Shown here: piece after piece, positions 26,281 to 35,678 of the stretch | Layout of the letters: every line of letters begins with the position of its first letter | How positions within the stretch are numbered: the stretch's first letter is position 1 | Source of the DNA: Clavibacter sp. VKM Ac-2873 | Lineage (GTDB): Bacteria; Actinomycetota; Actinomycetes; Actinomycetales; Microbacteriaceae | Reading direction: 5' to 3' | Assembly: GCF_015351075.1 (NCBI RefSeq) | Contig: NZ_JADKRS010000001.1 | Location: forward strand, 1,054,001 to 1,118,000 | Length of the DNA: 64,000 bases | Program-made: the position numbers and the translations under genes | Notes under the pieces: generated by a model | Told to the model about the DNA's origin: nothing | The model's input: only the letters and a program-made list of their open reading frames with translations | Databases searched by the model: none

Positions 26281-27468
26281 TCAGGTCGCGGACTTGGATC
26301 CCCGGCTCTTGTTGAACACGTCGAACGCGACGGCCAGCAGGAGCACGAGGCCCTTGATGAGCTGCTGGTACTCCGTGCCGAGGCCGAGCAGCGACATGCC
26401 GTTGTTGAGCACGCCCATGATCAGACCACCGACCATCGCACCGGTCACGGTGCCGATGCCGCCCGTGACGGCCGCGCCGCCGATGAACACCGCGGCGATC
26501 GCGTCGAGCTCGAAGCCGTTGCCGGCCGCGGGGAGCGCCGAGTTGCTGCGGGCCGTGAAGGCGATGCCCGCGAGGGCGGCCAGGAAGCCCATGTTCACGA
26601 AGAGCAGGAAGTCGACGCGCTTCGTGTTGATGCCGGACAGCTGCGCCGCGTTGAGGTTGCCGCCTCGGGCGTAGATGTGGCGCCCGAAGATGCTGCGGTT
26701 CATCACCGCGGTGTACACGAGCACGAGCACCGCGAGGATGACCAGCACGATCGGCGTGCCCTGGTAGCTGGCGAGGAGGTACGTGATGCCGAGCACGAGG
26801 ATCGCGATGGTGGCGAGCTTCGTGATGAACCAGGCGAAGGGCTCGTCCTCCAGGTTGAGCTTCACTCGCGCACGGCGCTCGCGCACCGCGGAGAGCACGA
26901 GGAACACCGCGGCCAGCACGCCCAGCGTGACGGTGATCCACTCGAGGTAGGACGTGCCACCGGAGGGGTCGGGCAGGAAGCCGGCGCCGACGGACACGTA
27001 CTCGTCGGGGAACGGCGTGATCGGGCGGTTCTGCAGGACGATCTGCGCGAGGCCGCGGAACGTCAGCATGCCCGCCAAGGTCACGATGAACGCGGGGATG
27101 CCGACGTACGCCACCCAGAAGCCCTGCCACGCGCCGATGAGGCCGCCGATCACGAGGCTCAGGATGATGGAGACGTACCAGGGCAGACCCCAGTTCACGG
27201 CGAACACTCCGGACACGGCGCCGATGAGGGCCACGACGGAGCCGACCGACAGGTCGATGTGGCCGGCGATGATGATCATCACCATGCCGATCGCGAGGAT
27301 CAGGATGTAGGCGTTCTGTACGACGATGCTCGTGACGTTGCGGGGCTCGAGGAGCGTCCCGTTCGTGAGGATCTGGAACAGCACCACGATGGCGATCAGC
27401 GCGATGAAGATGCCGATCTGCCTGAGGCGACTGACGAGGAAACCCGCCACACTGCTGAGACTGGACAT
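26281..27468 (-). CDS. mmsB: Multiple-monosaccharide ABC transporter permease, MmsB/GguB type
   Basis: A 395-residue inner-membrane permease with about ten TM helices. AGHIDLSVGSVVALIGAVSG, VGIPAFIVTLAGMLTFRGLA, IYARGGNLNAAQLSGINTKR and FIGGAAVTGGIGTVTGAMVG are signatures of the BPD_transp_2 sugar permeases (XylH/RbsC/MmsB). It would form the pore for pentose uptake with the ATPase and ChvE-like protein encoded upstream. The start ATG 27468 is 5 bp after the ATPase stop, with AAGGAATAG as ribosome site. Last gene of the probable ara unit. Confidence 0.95.
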   Translation of the reverse strand: MSSLSSVAGFLVSRLRQIGIFIALIAIVVLFQILTNGTLLEPRNVTSIVVQNAYILILAIGMVMIIIAGHIDLSVGSVVALIGAVSGVFAVNWGLPWYVSIILSLVIGGLIGAWQGFWVAYVGIPAFIVTLAGMLTFRGLAQIVLQNRPITPFPDEYVSVGAGFLPDPSGGTSYLEWITVTLGVLAAVFLVLSAVRERRARVKLNLEDEPFAWFITKLATIAILVLGITYLLASYQGTPIVLVILAVLVLVYTAVMNRSIFGRHIYARGGNLNAAQLSGINTKRVDFLLFVNMGFLAALAGIAFTARSNSALPAAGNGFELDAIAAVFIGGAAVTGGIGTVTGAMVGGLIMGVLNNGMSLLGLGTEYQQLIKGLVLLLAVAFDVFNKSRGSKSAT

Positions 27469-27473
27469 GGTGA

Positions 27474-29003
27474 CTATTCCTTTTCCTTGGTCATGTAGGT
27501 CATGAGGCTCTCGGGGGTCGCCTCGGCGATCGGCAGCTGGCCCGTGATCCGCCCGGCGGAGAGGGCGTAGATCCGGTCGCAGATGCCGAGCAGCTCGGGC
27601 AGCTCGCTGGAGATGACGATGACGGCCTTCCCCTGCGCGGCGAGCGCGTTGATGATCGTGTAGATCTCGTACTTGGCGCCGACGTCGATGCCGCGCGTGG
27701 GCTCGTCGAGGATGAGCACGTCCGGGTCGGAGAACATCCACTTGGAGAGGACGACCTTCTGCTGGTTGCCGCCGGAGAGCTTCCCGGTGATGGCGCCCAC
27801 GCTCGGAGCCTTGATGTTCATCGACGTGCGATAGCCGTCGGCCACCACGTACTCCTGGTTCGCGTCGACCCAGCCCGCCTTCGCGAGCTTCTCGAGCGCG
27901 GCGCCGGAGACGTTGCGCTTGATGTCGTCGATGAGGTTCAGGCCGTAGTGCTTGCGGTCCTCGGTGGCGTACGCGAGGCCGTTCTTGATGGCCTCGCCCA
28001 CCGTGCGGGCGGTGATCTCCTTGCCGCGCTTGTAGAGCTTGCCGGAGATGTTGGAGCCGTAGGAGCGGCCGAAGACGCTCATCGCGAGCTCCGTGCGACC
28101 CGCGCCCATGAGGCCGGCGATGCCGACGACCTCGCCCGCGCGGACGTTGAGGTTGGCGTGGTCGACGATCACACGGGAGTGCTCCTGCGGGTGATGGACC
28201 GTCCAGTCCTCGATGCGGAGGACCTCCTCGCCGATGTCCGGAGTGCGGTCCGGGTAGCGGCTCTGCAGGTCGCGGCCCACCATGCCCTTGATGATGCGCT
28301 CCTCGCTGATGGAGTCGCGCTCGAGGTCGAGGGTCTCGATGGTCTTGCCGTCGCGGATGATCGTCACGGCGTCGGCGATCGTCTTGATCTCGTTCAGCTT
28401 GTGGCTGATGATGATGCTCGTGATGCCCTGGCCCTTGAGGTGCTTGATCAGGTCGAGCAGGTGGGCCGAGTCCTCGTCGTTGAGCGCCGCGGTGGGCTCG
28501 TCGAGGATGAGGAGCTTCACCTCCTTGGAGAGGGCCTTCGCGATCTCCACGAGCTGCTGCTTGCCCACGCCGATGTCGGCGATCTTGGTGGCCGGGTTGT
28601 CGCTCAGCCCGACGCGGGCGAGGAGCTTGGCGGCCTCGACGTTGGTGGCGTTCCAGTCGATGAAGCCGCCCTTGGAGATCTCGTTGCCGAGGAAGATGTT
28701 CTCCGCGATGGAGAGGTAGGGGCTCAGCGCGAGCTCCTGGTGGATGATCACCACGCCCGACTTCTCGCTGTCGCGGATGTTGGAGAACTTGACGACCTCG
28801 TTCTCGAGGACGATATCGCCGTCGTACGAGCCGGCCGGGTACACGCCGGAGAGGACCTTCATCAGGGTCGACTTCCCCGCGCCGTTCTCGCCGCAGATCG
28901 CGTGGCACGTGCCGCGCGTGACCTCGAGGGTGACGTCCTGCAGCGCCTTGACGCCGGGGAACGTCTTGGTGATGCCGCGCATCTCGAGAATGTGGTTGGC
29001 CAT
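27474..29003 (-). CDS. mmsA: Multiple-monosaccharide ABC transporter ATPase, MmsA/GguA type
   Basis: A 509-residue tandem ATPase of the sugar-importer class. The first domain has Walker [13 protein letters not shown] and the D-loop region [12 protein letters not shown]. The second has the usual degenerate P-loop [16 protein letters not shown] but retains [14 protein letters not shown] and [14 protein letters not shown]. This asymmetry is normal for XylG/AraG/MmsA. ATG 29003 is where similarity starts, with GAGG upstream. It lies 177 bp after chvE, across two strong hairpins that probably lower its expression relative to the binding protein. Confidence 0.95.
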   Translation of the reverse strand: MANHILEMRGITKTFPGVKALQDVTLEVTRGTCHAICGENGAGKSTLMKVLSGVYPAGSYDGDIVLENEVVKFSNIRDSEKSGVVIIHQELALSPYLSIAENIFLGNEISKGGFIDWNATNVEAAKLLARVGLSDNPATKIADIGVGKQQLVEIAKALSKEVKLLILDEPTAALNDEDSAHLLDLIKHLKGQGITSIIISHKLNEIKTIADAVTIIRDGKTIETLDLERDSISEERIIKGMVGRDLQSRYPDRTPDIGEEVLRIEDWTVHHPQEHSRVIVDHANLNVRAGEVVGIAGLMGAGRTELAMSVFGRSYGSNISGKLYKRGKEITARTVGEAIKNGLAYATEDRKHYGLNLIDDIKRNVSGAALEKLAKAGWVDANQEYVVADGYRTSMNIKAPSVGAITGKLSGGNQQKVVLSKWMFSDPDVLILDEPTRGIDVGAKYEIYTIINALAAQGKAVIVISSELPELLGICDRIYALSAGRITGQLPIAEATPESLMTYMTKEKE

Positions 29004-29083
29004 GGCCTGCCTCACTTGTGTGGATGGTGGTGCCGGGTGCCCGGCGGTGATGCGGGGCGGCGCGCGCGGCGCCACCCGGAGGC

Positions 29084-29150
29084 GGGCCGGCCGTGGTGCA
29101 CGGCCGGCCCGAACCCGGTGGTGGCCGGTCGACGCGAGCGTCGACCGGCC
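29084..29150 (-). terminator. Two tandem intercistronic hairpins between chvE and mmsA
   Basis: Hairpin 1: perfect 12-bp arms 29084-29095 and 29099-29110. Hairpin 2: 12-bp arms 29123-29134 and 29139-29150. Placed just after the binding-protein gene, they likely act as partial terminators or mRNA stabilisers, giving more binding protein than transporter. Confidence 0.6.
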
Positions 29151-29180
29151 GGTGCGCCGCCGGAGCGGCGCGGGTGAGGG

Positions 29181-30299
29181 CTACTCGCCCTTGTCGATCT
29201 CGTCCTGCGTGTAGTAGCCGCTGTCCACGATGACCTCGACGAGGTTGTCCTTCGTCACGGTCACGGGGGCGAACTGCTTGGTCGGGACGTCCTTCACCTT
29301 GTTGTTGTAGGTGTCGGGCGCGTCCGGGGTGCCGCCGGTGAGCAGGTCGTCGACCATCGTGACGGCCTCCTTGCCGAGCAGGCGCGTGTCCTTGAAGATC
29401 GTCGAGTACTGGACGCCGTCGAGGATGAGCTTGTCGGACGCCTTCTCGCCGTCCTGGCCCGTGATGATCGGCATGGGGCTGGTCGAGCCGAGCGCCGTGA
29501 TGATGCCGCGCGAGAGGCCGTCGTACGGCGACAGGATGCCGTCCGGGACCTTGCCGCCGCTGTAGCTGCCCGAGAGCAGGTTCTCCATGCGGGCCTGGGC
29601 GCCCTCCTGCTTCCACTGCTGGATCGCGACCTGGCTGAAGTCCGACTGGCCGGAGCCGATCGTGATCTGCCCGGACTCGAGGAACGGCTTCAGGACGCTC
29701 ATCGCGCCGTCGTAGAAGAACTGCGCGTTGTTGTCGTCCGGGCTGCCGGCGAAGATCTCGATGGTCTTCTTCTCGGTGCTGCCGGTGGCCTTGCCGTCGG
29801 CGTCCACGAGGCCCATGCCCTGCAGGAGCGAGTTGCCCTGGAGCACGCCGACCTGCTGGTTGTCGAACGTCGTGTAGTAGTCGACGTCCGAGGTGCCGTT
29901 GATCAGGCGGTCGTATGCGATGACCTTGACGCCGTCGTCGGCCGCGGTCTTGAGGACCTGGGTCAGCGCGGTGCCGTCGATCGACGCGACGATGAGCGCC
30001 TTGGCGCCCTTGTTGAGCATGGTCTCGATCTGCGAGATCTGGTCCTGCACCTTGTCGTTCGCGTACTGCAGGTCGACCTTGTAGCCGAGCTTGGTGAGCT
30101 GGTCGTTGACGTTGTTGCCGTCGTCGACCCAGCGCTCGCTCGTCTTGGTGGGCATGGCGACGCCGACGAGGGCGCCCTTGTTGTCCTCGGTGCCGCCGGC
30201 GCTGCCGCCGCGGCCTCCGCCGCCGCCGCTGGAGCAGGCGGCGAGCGAGACGGCGATGCTCGTGGCGGCGATGCCGACGAGGACCTTCTTCATCTTCAC
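29181..30299 (-). CDS. chvE: ChvE-type multiple-sugar-binding lipoprotein
   Basis: A 372-residue periplasmic-binding-type lipoprotein. The signal peptide ends in SLAAC with the lipidated Cys at position 22, followed by a Ser/Gly linker. The fold I signature VGVAMPTKTSERWVDDGNNV and the strands ALIVASIDGTALTQVLKTA and VIAYDRLINGTSDVDYYTTF match ChvE/XylF proteins, which bind arabinose, galactose and related sugars. GTG 30297-30299 is preferred over the ATG two codons later because AGGA is 7 nt before it. It sits 76 bp after araA, so L-arabinose is the most likely ligand. Confidence 0.94.
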   Translation of the reverse strand: MKMKKVLVGIAATSIAVSLAACSSGGGGGRGGSAGGTEDNKGALVGVAMPTKTSERWVDDGNNVNDQLTKLGYKVDLQYANDKVQDQISQIETMLNKGAKALIVASIDGTALTQVLKTAADDGVKVIAYDRLINGTSDVDYYTTFDNQQVGVLQGNSLLQGMGLVDADGKATGSTEKKTIEIFAGSPDDNNAQFFYDGAMSVLKPFLESGQITIGSGQSDFSQVAIQQWKQEGAQARMENLLSGSYSGGKVPDGILSPYDGLSRGIITALGSTSPMPIITGQDGEKASDKLILDGVQYSTIFKDTRLLGKEAVTMVDDLLTGGTPDAPDTYNNKVKDVPTKQFAPVTVTKDNLVEVIVDSGYYTQDEIDKGE

Positions 30300-30375
30300 G
30301 GTCGTGTCCTTTCGTACTGCTGCTGTGAGGCGCTCGCCCGGCTTCTGCGCCGGACCAGCACCCCTGGTGTGGGTG

Positions 30376-31893
30376 TTACAGGCCCTGGGCCAGGCGGTGG
30401 TACGCCTGGTTCCAGCGGACTTCCTTGGTGAAACCCTTGAGGGTCGTGTCCTCGTCGATGACGAGGAGCTCGGTGCGCGCGATCTCGGCGAAGTCCTCGA
30501 AGACCTCGACGCCGACCTGCGTGCTCATGACCGTGTGGTGGGCGGCCCCGGCGGTGAGCCAGGCCGCGGCGCTCGTCGCGAGATCCGGTGCGGGCTTCCA
30601 CACGGCACGGGCGACGGGCAGGTTGGGGAGCGGCTCGTCGAGCGGGACGACCTCCACGACGTTCGCGACGATGCGGAAGCGGTCGCGCATGTCCGACATG
30701 GCGACGACGACCGCGGGGCCGGGGTCGGTGTCGAAGACGAGGCGCACCGGGTCCTCGCGGCCCCCGATGCCGAGCGGGTGGATCTCGAGGCTCGGTCGGC
30801 CGGTCGTGAGCGTGGGGCAGATCTCGAGCATGTGAGCGCCCAGGATCTTCTCCTCGCCGGGGACGAGGTGGTACGTGTAGTCCTCCATGAGGCTCGCGCC
30901 CCCGGGGAGCCCGGCGCCCATGACCTTGGCCGCGCGGATCAGCACGGCCGTCTTCCAGTCGCCCTCGGCGCCGAAGCCGTAGCCCTCGGCCATGAGCCGC
31001 TGGACGGCCAGGCCGGGGAGCTGACGGAGGCCGCCGAGGTCCTCGAAGCTCGTGGTGAAGGCGCCGAAGCCGCCCTCCTCGAGGAAGGAGCGGAGCCCGA
31101 CCTCGATGGCCGCGCCGTAGCGGAGCGACTCGTGGCGCTCCCCGCCGCGCCGCAGCTCGGGCTGGATGTCGTAGAGGCGCTCGTACTCGTCGACCAGCGC
31201 GTCGATCTCGGCGTCGGTCGCCGCGTCCACCCGCTCGACGAGGTCGTTGACGCCCCACGTGTTGACCGAGACGCCGAACTTGAGCTCGGCCTCCGTCTTG
31301 TCGCCCTCGGTGACCGCGACGTTGCGCATGTTGTCGCCGAAGCGGGCGACCTTGAGCTCGTGCACGGCGGCCCAGCCGGCGGCGGCGCGCATCCACGTGC
31401 CGATGCTCTCGCGGACCGACGCGGTGCTCACGTGGCCGACGACCGTCTTGCGGACGACGCCGAGGCGCGACTGGATGTAGCCGAACTCGCGGTCGCCGTG
31501 CGCGGCCTGGTTGAGGTTCATGAAGTCCATGTCGATGCTGCTCCACGGCAGCGCGACGTTGGCCTGCGTGTGCAGGTGGAGGAAGGGCTTCTGCAGGGCG
31601 TCGAGGCCCTGGATCCACATCTTCGCGGGGCTGAACGTGTGCATCCACGCGATGAGGCCGATGGTGCGATCGCTCGCGTTGGCCTCGAGGGCCATGCGGC
31701 GGATGCTGTCGGAGTCCTTGAGGACGGGCTTCCAGACGACGCGGACGGGGACGTCCGACGCCTCCTCGAGCTGCCGGGCGATCTCCTGCGACTGCTCGGC
31801 GACCTGCTGGAGCGTCTCCTCGCCGTACAGGTTCTGGCTGCCGGTGAGGAACCAGACCTCGTAGTGGTCGAGGGAGGTGGTGATGCGGCTCAC
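30376..31893 (-). CDS. araA: L-arabinose isomerase
   Basis: A 505-residue Mn-dependent enzyme that converts L-arabinose to L-ribulose. The N-terminal [16 protein letters not shown] and [20 protein letters not shown], plus catalytic segments [13 protein letters not shown] and [13 protein letters not shown] with the two conserved Glu residues, identify it clearly. GTG start 31893 overlaps the araD stop as GTGA, with AAGGAG upstream. It is the third gene of araB-araD-araA. Confidence 0.98.
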   Translation of the reverse strand: MSRITTSLDHYEVWFLTGSQNLYGEETLQQVAEQSQEIARQLEEASDVPVRVVWKPVLKDSDSIRRMALEANASDRTIGLIAWMHTFSPAKMWIQGLDALQKPFLHLHTQANVALPWSSIDMDFMNLNQAAHGDREFGYIQSRLGVVRKTVVGHVSTASVRESIGTWMRAAAGWAAVHELKVARFGDNMRNVAVTEGDKTEAELKFGVSVNTWGVNDLVERVDAATDAEIDALVDEYERLYDIQPELRRGGERHESLRYGAAIEVGLRSFLEEGGFGAFTTSFEDLGGLRQLPGLAVQRLMAEGYGFGAEGDWKTAVLIRAAKVMGAGLPGGASLMEDYTYHLVPGEEKILGAHMLEICPTLTTGRPSLEIHPLGIGGREDPVRLVFDTDPGPAVVVAMSDMRDRFRIVANVVEVVPLDEPLPNLPVARAVWKPAPDLATSAAAWLTAGAAHHTVMSTQVGVEVFEDFAEIARTELLVIDEDTTLKGFTKEVRWNQAYHRLAQGL

Positions 31894-32600
31894 TTCAGGG
31901 CTCCTTGGGGTGCTTGTCCGTAGACGTTCTGGTAGCGGTCGAACAGCGAGTCGACGGCTGCGGCGGGGAGGGGCGCGGGCTCGCCGAGCTGGCGGGAGAT
32001 GTGCACGGTGCGCGCCACGTCCTCGACCATCACGGCCGCCTTCACGGCGTCCTTCGCGTCCTTGCCGATGGTGAACGGCCCGTGGCCGGCCATCAGGACG
32101 GCGCGGGAGCGGTGCCCGGTGAGCGTCTCGACGATCCCGCGGCCGATGGAGTCGTCGCCGATGATCGCGAACGGGCCGACGGGGATCTCCCCGCCGAACT
32201 CGTCGGCCATCGCGGTGATGACGCAGGGGATGGGCTCACGCCTCGCCGCCCACGCCACCGCGTAGGTGGAGTGCGTGTGGACCACGCCGCCCACCTCGGG
32301 CATGTTGCGGTAGACGTACGCGTGCGCCGCCGTGTCGCTCGAGGGGGCGTTGCGGGAGCCGGGGGTGTCCGGGATCACGTTGCCGTCGAGGTCGCAGAGG
32401 ATCATGTTCTCGGGGCTGAGGTCGTCGTAGGCGACGCCCGACGGCTTGATGACGAAGAGGTCGGCGCCGGGGACGCGGCCGGAGACGTTGCCGCCGGTCC
32501 AGACCACGAGGCCGTAGCGCACGAGCTCGCCGTGCAGGCGGGAGACCTCGGAGCGGACGCGGGCGACCGCGACCTCGATCTCGGGGGCGAAGCCGCTCAC
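31890..32600 (-). CDS. araD: L-ribulose-5-phosphate 4-epimerase
   Basis: A 236-residue class II aldolase-fold enzyme that converts L-ribulose 5-phosphate to D-xylulose 5-phosphate. [13 protein letters not shown] (phosphate site), [14 protein letters not shown] (zinc His pair), and the later [15 protein letters not shown] (third zinc His) are intact. Its GTG start overlaps the araB stop (GTGA) and its own stop overlaps araA, so the three enzymes are coupled and supply the pentose phosphate pathway. Confidence 0.97.
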   Translation of the reverse strand: MSGFAPEIEVAVARVRSEVSRLHGELVRYGLVVWTGGNVSGRVPGADLFVIKPSGVAYDDLSPENMILCDLDGNVIPDTPGSRNAPSSDTAAHAYVYRNMPEVGGVVHTHSTYAVAWAARREPIPCVITAMADEFGGEIPVGPFAIIGDDSIGRGIVETLTGHRSRAVLMAGHGPFTIGKDAKDAVKAAVMVEDVARTVHISRQLGEPAPLPAAAVDSLFDRYQNVYGQAPQGALK

Positions 32601-34300
32601 GCGCGGGCCTCCCTCTTCAGCGACTTGAGGCGCTTCATGACGTCGTTGGCGCCGCGGCCGAAGTGGTCGTGGAGCGTCGAGTACTCCTCGTAGAGGCGGT
32701 CGTAGGCGAGCGCGCGCTCCTCGCTCGGCTGGTACCTGCCGCGCTCGACCTTGCCCATCGCGTCACCCGCGACGCGGACGTCCGGGTAGGCGCCCGCGGC
32801 GACCGCCGCGTGGATGGCGGATCCGAGGGCCGGTCCCTGCTCGCTCGTGATGACCGAGATGGGGAGCCGGAGGATGTCGCTGTACGCCTGCATGAGGAAC
32901 GCGTTCTTCAGCAGGCCTCCCGCGACGATGAACTCCGTGACGGGGACGCCCGACGCGGCGAACGTCTCCACGATCTTGCGGGTGCCGAACGCGGTGGCCT
33001 CGAGCAGCGCCCGGTAGACCTCCTCGGTGCGCGTGGTGAGCGTCGTGCCGATGACGAGGCCGGACAGCTCGTGGTCGACGAGCACCGAGCGGTTGCCGGA
33101 GTGCCAGTCGAGCGCGACGAGGCCGTGCCCGCCGACGGGCTGGTCGGCCGCGAGGTCCGTGAGGTGCTGGTGCACGCTCGTGCCGGCGGCCGCGGCCTCC
33201 TCGGCGTAGCGCGCGGGCACCTGGTTCTTGACGTACCAGGCGAAGATGTCGCCGACGCCGGACTGGCCGGCCTCGTAGCCGTAGAGCCCGGAGACGATGC
33301 CGCCGTCGACCACGCCGCACATGCCGGGGACCTCGGTGAGCACGTCGCTGTTCATGACGTGGCACGTGCTCGTACCCATGATCGCGACCATCTGGCCGGG
33401 TTCGACGGCGCGGGCGACGGGGGCGGTGACGTGCGCGTCGACGTTGCCGACCGCGACGGCGATGCCCTCGGGCAGGCCCGTCCAGGCGGCGGCCTCGGCG
33501 GAGAGCGTGCCGGCGGCGGATCCGAGCTGGCCGATCTCGTGCGCCACCTTCTCCTCCGCGAAGGACGCGAAGTCGGGGTTGAGCGCGCCGAGGAACTCAG
33601 CGGTCGGGTACTCGCCGTCCTGCAGGATGCCCTTGTAGCCGGCGGTGCAGGCGTTGCGGACGTAGCGGCCGGTGAGCTGCCAGACGATCCAGTCGGCCGC
33701 CTCGACCCAGTGCTCCATGAGGCCGTACAGCTCCGGGTCCTCCTCGAGCAGCTGGAGGCCCTTGGCGAACTCCCACTCGCTGGATATGAGGCCGCCGTAG
33801 CGGGCCAGCCACTTCTCGCCGCGCTCCTCGGCCAGCGCGTTGATGCGGTCGGCGTGCGACTGCGCGGCGTGGTGCTTCCAGAGCTTGACGTACGCGTGGG
33901 GGCGGTCGGCGTATCCCTCGACCTCGTTGAGCGGGGTGCCGTCGGCGAGGGTGGGGACCATGGTGCACGCGGTGAAGTCGGTGCCGATGCCGATGACGCG
34001 CGCGGGGTCGATGCCGGCCTCGCGGATGGCGGCGGGGACGGCCTGCTTGAGCACGTCGACGTAGTCGCTCGGGACCTGGAGGGCCCACTCGGGCGGCAGC
34101 TGCGCGCCGGTCTCGGCGAGCGTGTCGTCCATCACCGCGTGCGGGTAGTCCAGGACGCCGGAGCCCAGCTCGACGCCGTCCGAGACGCGCACCACGACCG
34201 CGCGGCCGGAGAGGGTGCCGTAGTCGACCCCGATGACGTAGCTCTCGGCCTCCGAGCCGGGCTGTGCCTCGGCTGCGGTGCTCGCGGGGGCGCTGGGCAC
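32597..34300 (-). CDS. araB: Ribulokinase
   Basis: A 567-residue FGGY-family kinase that phosphorylates L-ribulose. YVIGVDYGTLSGRAVVVRV, GIGTDFTACTMVPT, AIMGTSTCHVMNS, GLVALDWHSGNRSVLVD and VAGGLLKNAFLMQAYSDIL are the AraB signatures, including the ATP-binding GGLxKN. GTG 34298-34300 is chosen because GAAGGAG lies 8 nt upstream; an ATG 15 codons earlier has no ribosome site. First gene of the arabinose unit, directly behind a promoter with a TGTGA/TCACA operator. Confidence 0.96.
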   Translation of the reverse strand: MPSAPASTAAEAQPGSEAESYVIGVDYGTLSGRAVVVRVSDGVELGSGVLDYPHAVMDDTLAETGAQLPPEWALQVPSDYVDVLKQAVPAAIREAGIDPARVIGIGTDFTACTMVPTLADGTPLNEVEGYADRPHAYVKLWKHHAAQSHADRINALAEERGEKWLARYGGLISSEWEFAKGLQLLEEDPELYGLMEHWVEAADWIVWQLTGRYVRNACTAGYKGILQDGEYPTAEFLGALNPDFASFAEEKVAHEIGQLGSAAGTLSAEAAAWTGLPEGIAVAVGNVDAHVTAPVARAVEPGQMVAIMGTSTCHVMNSDVLTEVPGMCGVVDGGIVSGLYGYEAGQSGVGDIFAWYVKNQVPARYAEEAAAAGTSVHQHLTDLAADQPVGGHGLVALDWHSGNRSVLVDHELSGLVIGTTLTTRTEEVYRALLEATAFGTRKIVETFAASGVPVTEFIVAGGLLKNAFLMQAYSDILRLPISVITSEQGPALGSAIHAAVAAGAYPDVRVAGDAMGKVERGRYQPSEERALAYDRLYEEYSTLHDHFGRGANDVMKRLKSLKREARA

Positions 34301-34350
34301 GGGATCGACTCCTTCGTCTGGTGCAGGGCGATCCGGGAAGACCACCCGCG

Positions 34351-34408
34351 ATGTGAACGGTCACATCAGCGGATGTCACTCTACACACGCGCGGGATCGA
34401 CCTGTCAA
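34351..34408 (-). promoter_or_regulatory. araB promoter and operator
   Basis: On the minus strand a consensus TTGACA (34408-34403), 17-bp spacer and TGTAGA (34385-34380) give a start near 34373. ATGTGA-ACGG-TCACAT (34351-34366) lies just downstream of it, with a further ATGTCAC (34373-34379) at the start site. The same TGTGA/TCACA elements crowd the repressor gene's upstream region at 35554-35582. Confidence 0.72.
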
Positions 34409-34462
34409 CCGGAGAGGTCCCGACCCCTCGAAGTGGGGTGTCGGCGGCTGGGGAGGACCCGT

Positions 34463-34480
34463 CCCGGGCGGCTGCCCGGG
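34463..34480 (-). terminator. Terminator of the LacI-type regulator gene
   Basis: Perfect 7-bp arms CCCGGGC/GCCCGGG with a 4-nt loop, immediately after the stop codon at 34481. Confidence 0.6.
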
Positions 34481-35530
34481 TCAGTACGAGGGCGGTCCGG
34501 TGGAGGCGCGGACGACCAGCTCCGGGGTGATCGTCCCGCGGTACCTGTCCCCCGTGCCGCCCATCCCGTCGAGCAGCAGCGCCACGCAGCGTCGGCCCAC
34601 CTCGGCGAAGTCCTGGCGCACGGTCGTGAGCGGCGGCCAGAAGTGCGCGGCCTCCGGGATGTCGTCGAAGCCGACGATGCTGACGTCGCCCGGGACGTCG
34701 AGCCCGGCGTCCCTCACGGCGTGGATGAGGCCGAGGGCCATCTGGTCGTTGCTGGAGAAGATCGCCGTGAAGTCGCGCAGGCGCAGCATCTCGCGACCCG
34801 CGTAGAACCCGAACTCGGCCGTCCAGTCACCGAGGATGGGCGCGGTCGTGGGCGCGTCGGCCGCCGACATCGCGTCGAGGAAGCCGCGCATCCGGGCCTC
34901 GGCCTCGATCCAGTCCTGCGGGCCGGCAAGATGGTAGATGTCGCGGTGGCCGAGGTCGAGCAGGTGCCGGGTGGCGAGGCGCGCGCCCGCGATCTGGTCG
35001 ACCGAGAGGTCGTGCGCGTCGCCGCGGCCGTCGCTCTGCATGGTCACGTACGGGACGTCGAGCGACATGCTCGCGAGCACCTCGCGCACGCGCACCTGCG
35101 GCGCCACCACCACGAGGCCCTCCACGGCCTGGTCGACGAGGTGGCCGAGCGCGACCTGGATCGCTGCCTCGTCGGAGGAGGGCAGGTTCGTGGTCGTGAC
35201 CAGGTAGCCGGCCTCGCGGGCGGCCGACTCGATGGCCGCGATGGAGGACGCGGGACCGTACTGGGAGCTCTGCGCCGTGAGCACGCCGATGGTGCGGGAC
35301 CGGCTGGTGACGAGGGCGCGGGCCGCGCGGTTGGGCCGGTACTGCACCTGCTCCATCACGTCGAGGACGCGCTGGCGCGTCTCCGCGCGGAGCGAGGGCG
35401 AGTCGTTGATCACGCGCGAGACCGTCTGGTGCGAGACCCCGGCGAGTCGCGCGACGTCGCGGATGCTGGGCGCCCTGCCCCGCGGCGTCTCCGTCGTCAT
35501 CATCGACCCCGTCTCCGTCCGGGCGCACAC
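34481..35530 (-). CDS. LacI-family repressor, probable arabinose regulator
   Basis: A 349-residue LacI/GalR protein. The N-terminal HTH PSIRDVARLAGVSHQTVSRV then INDSPSLRAETRQRV (about residues 22-56) includes the hinge-helix PNRAARALVTSRS. A ribose-binding-like effector domain follows, with IGVLTAQSSQYGPA and VSIVGFDDIPEAAHFWPPLT. The GTG start at 35530 has AGGAGG about 10 nt upstream; ATG 35503 is a possible alternative. It sits directly upstream of araB, shares operator sequence with the araB promoter and very likely represses both; arabinose as effector is inferred from position. Confidence 0.9.
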   Translation of the reverse strand: MCARTETGSMMTTETPRGRAPSIRDVARLAGVSHQTVSRVINDSPSLRAETRQRVLDVMEQVQYRPNRAARALVTSRSRTIGVLTAQSSQYGPASSIAAIESAAREAGYLVTTTNLPSSDEAAIQVALGHLVDQAVEGLVVVAPQVRVREVLASMSLDVPYVTMQSDGRGDAHDLSVDQIAGARLATRHLLDLGHRDIYHLAGPQDWIEAEARMRGFLDAMSAADAPTTAPILGDWTAEFGFYAGREMLRLRDFTAIFSSNDQMALGLIHAVRDAGLDVPGDVSIVGFDDIPEAAHFWPPLTTVRQDFAEVGRRCVALLLDGMGGTGDRYRGTITPELVVRASTGPPSY

Positions 35531-35553
35531 CCGGCCACGCCTCCTGGCGCAGG

Positions 35554-35582
35554 TGTCACATTGTCACATGTGACTGTCACAT
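35554..35582. promoter_or_regulatory. Clustered TGTCACAT operators upstream of the LacI gene
   Basis: Three direct copies of TGTCACAT start at 35554, 35562 and 35575. The perfect 12-bp palindrome GTCACATGTGAC occupies 35563-35574. It is located 33-52 bp ahead of the LacI-type gene start and about 97 bp ahead of the divergent RNase HI gene. Sharing with the araB operator suggests autoregulation. Confidence 0.65.
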
Positions 35583-35678
35583 GCGGCACGGCACGTGATC
35601 GCGCGAGACCGGGAGGCGAGCCGCGGCGGTCGGACGGCTGCGGCAGACTGGTCGTCCACCCCACGAGAGGCATCACCT

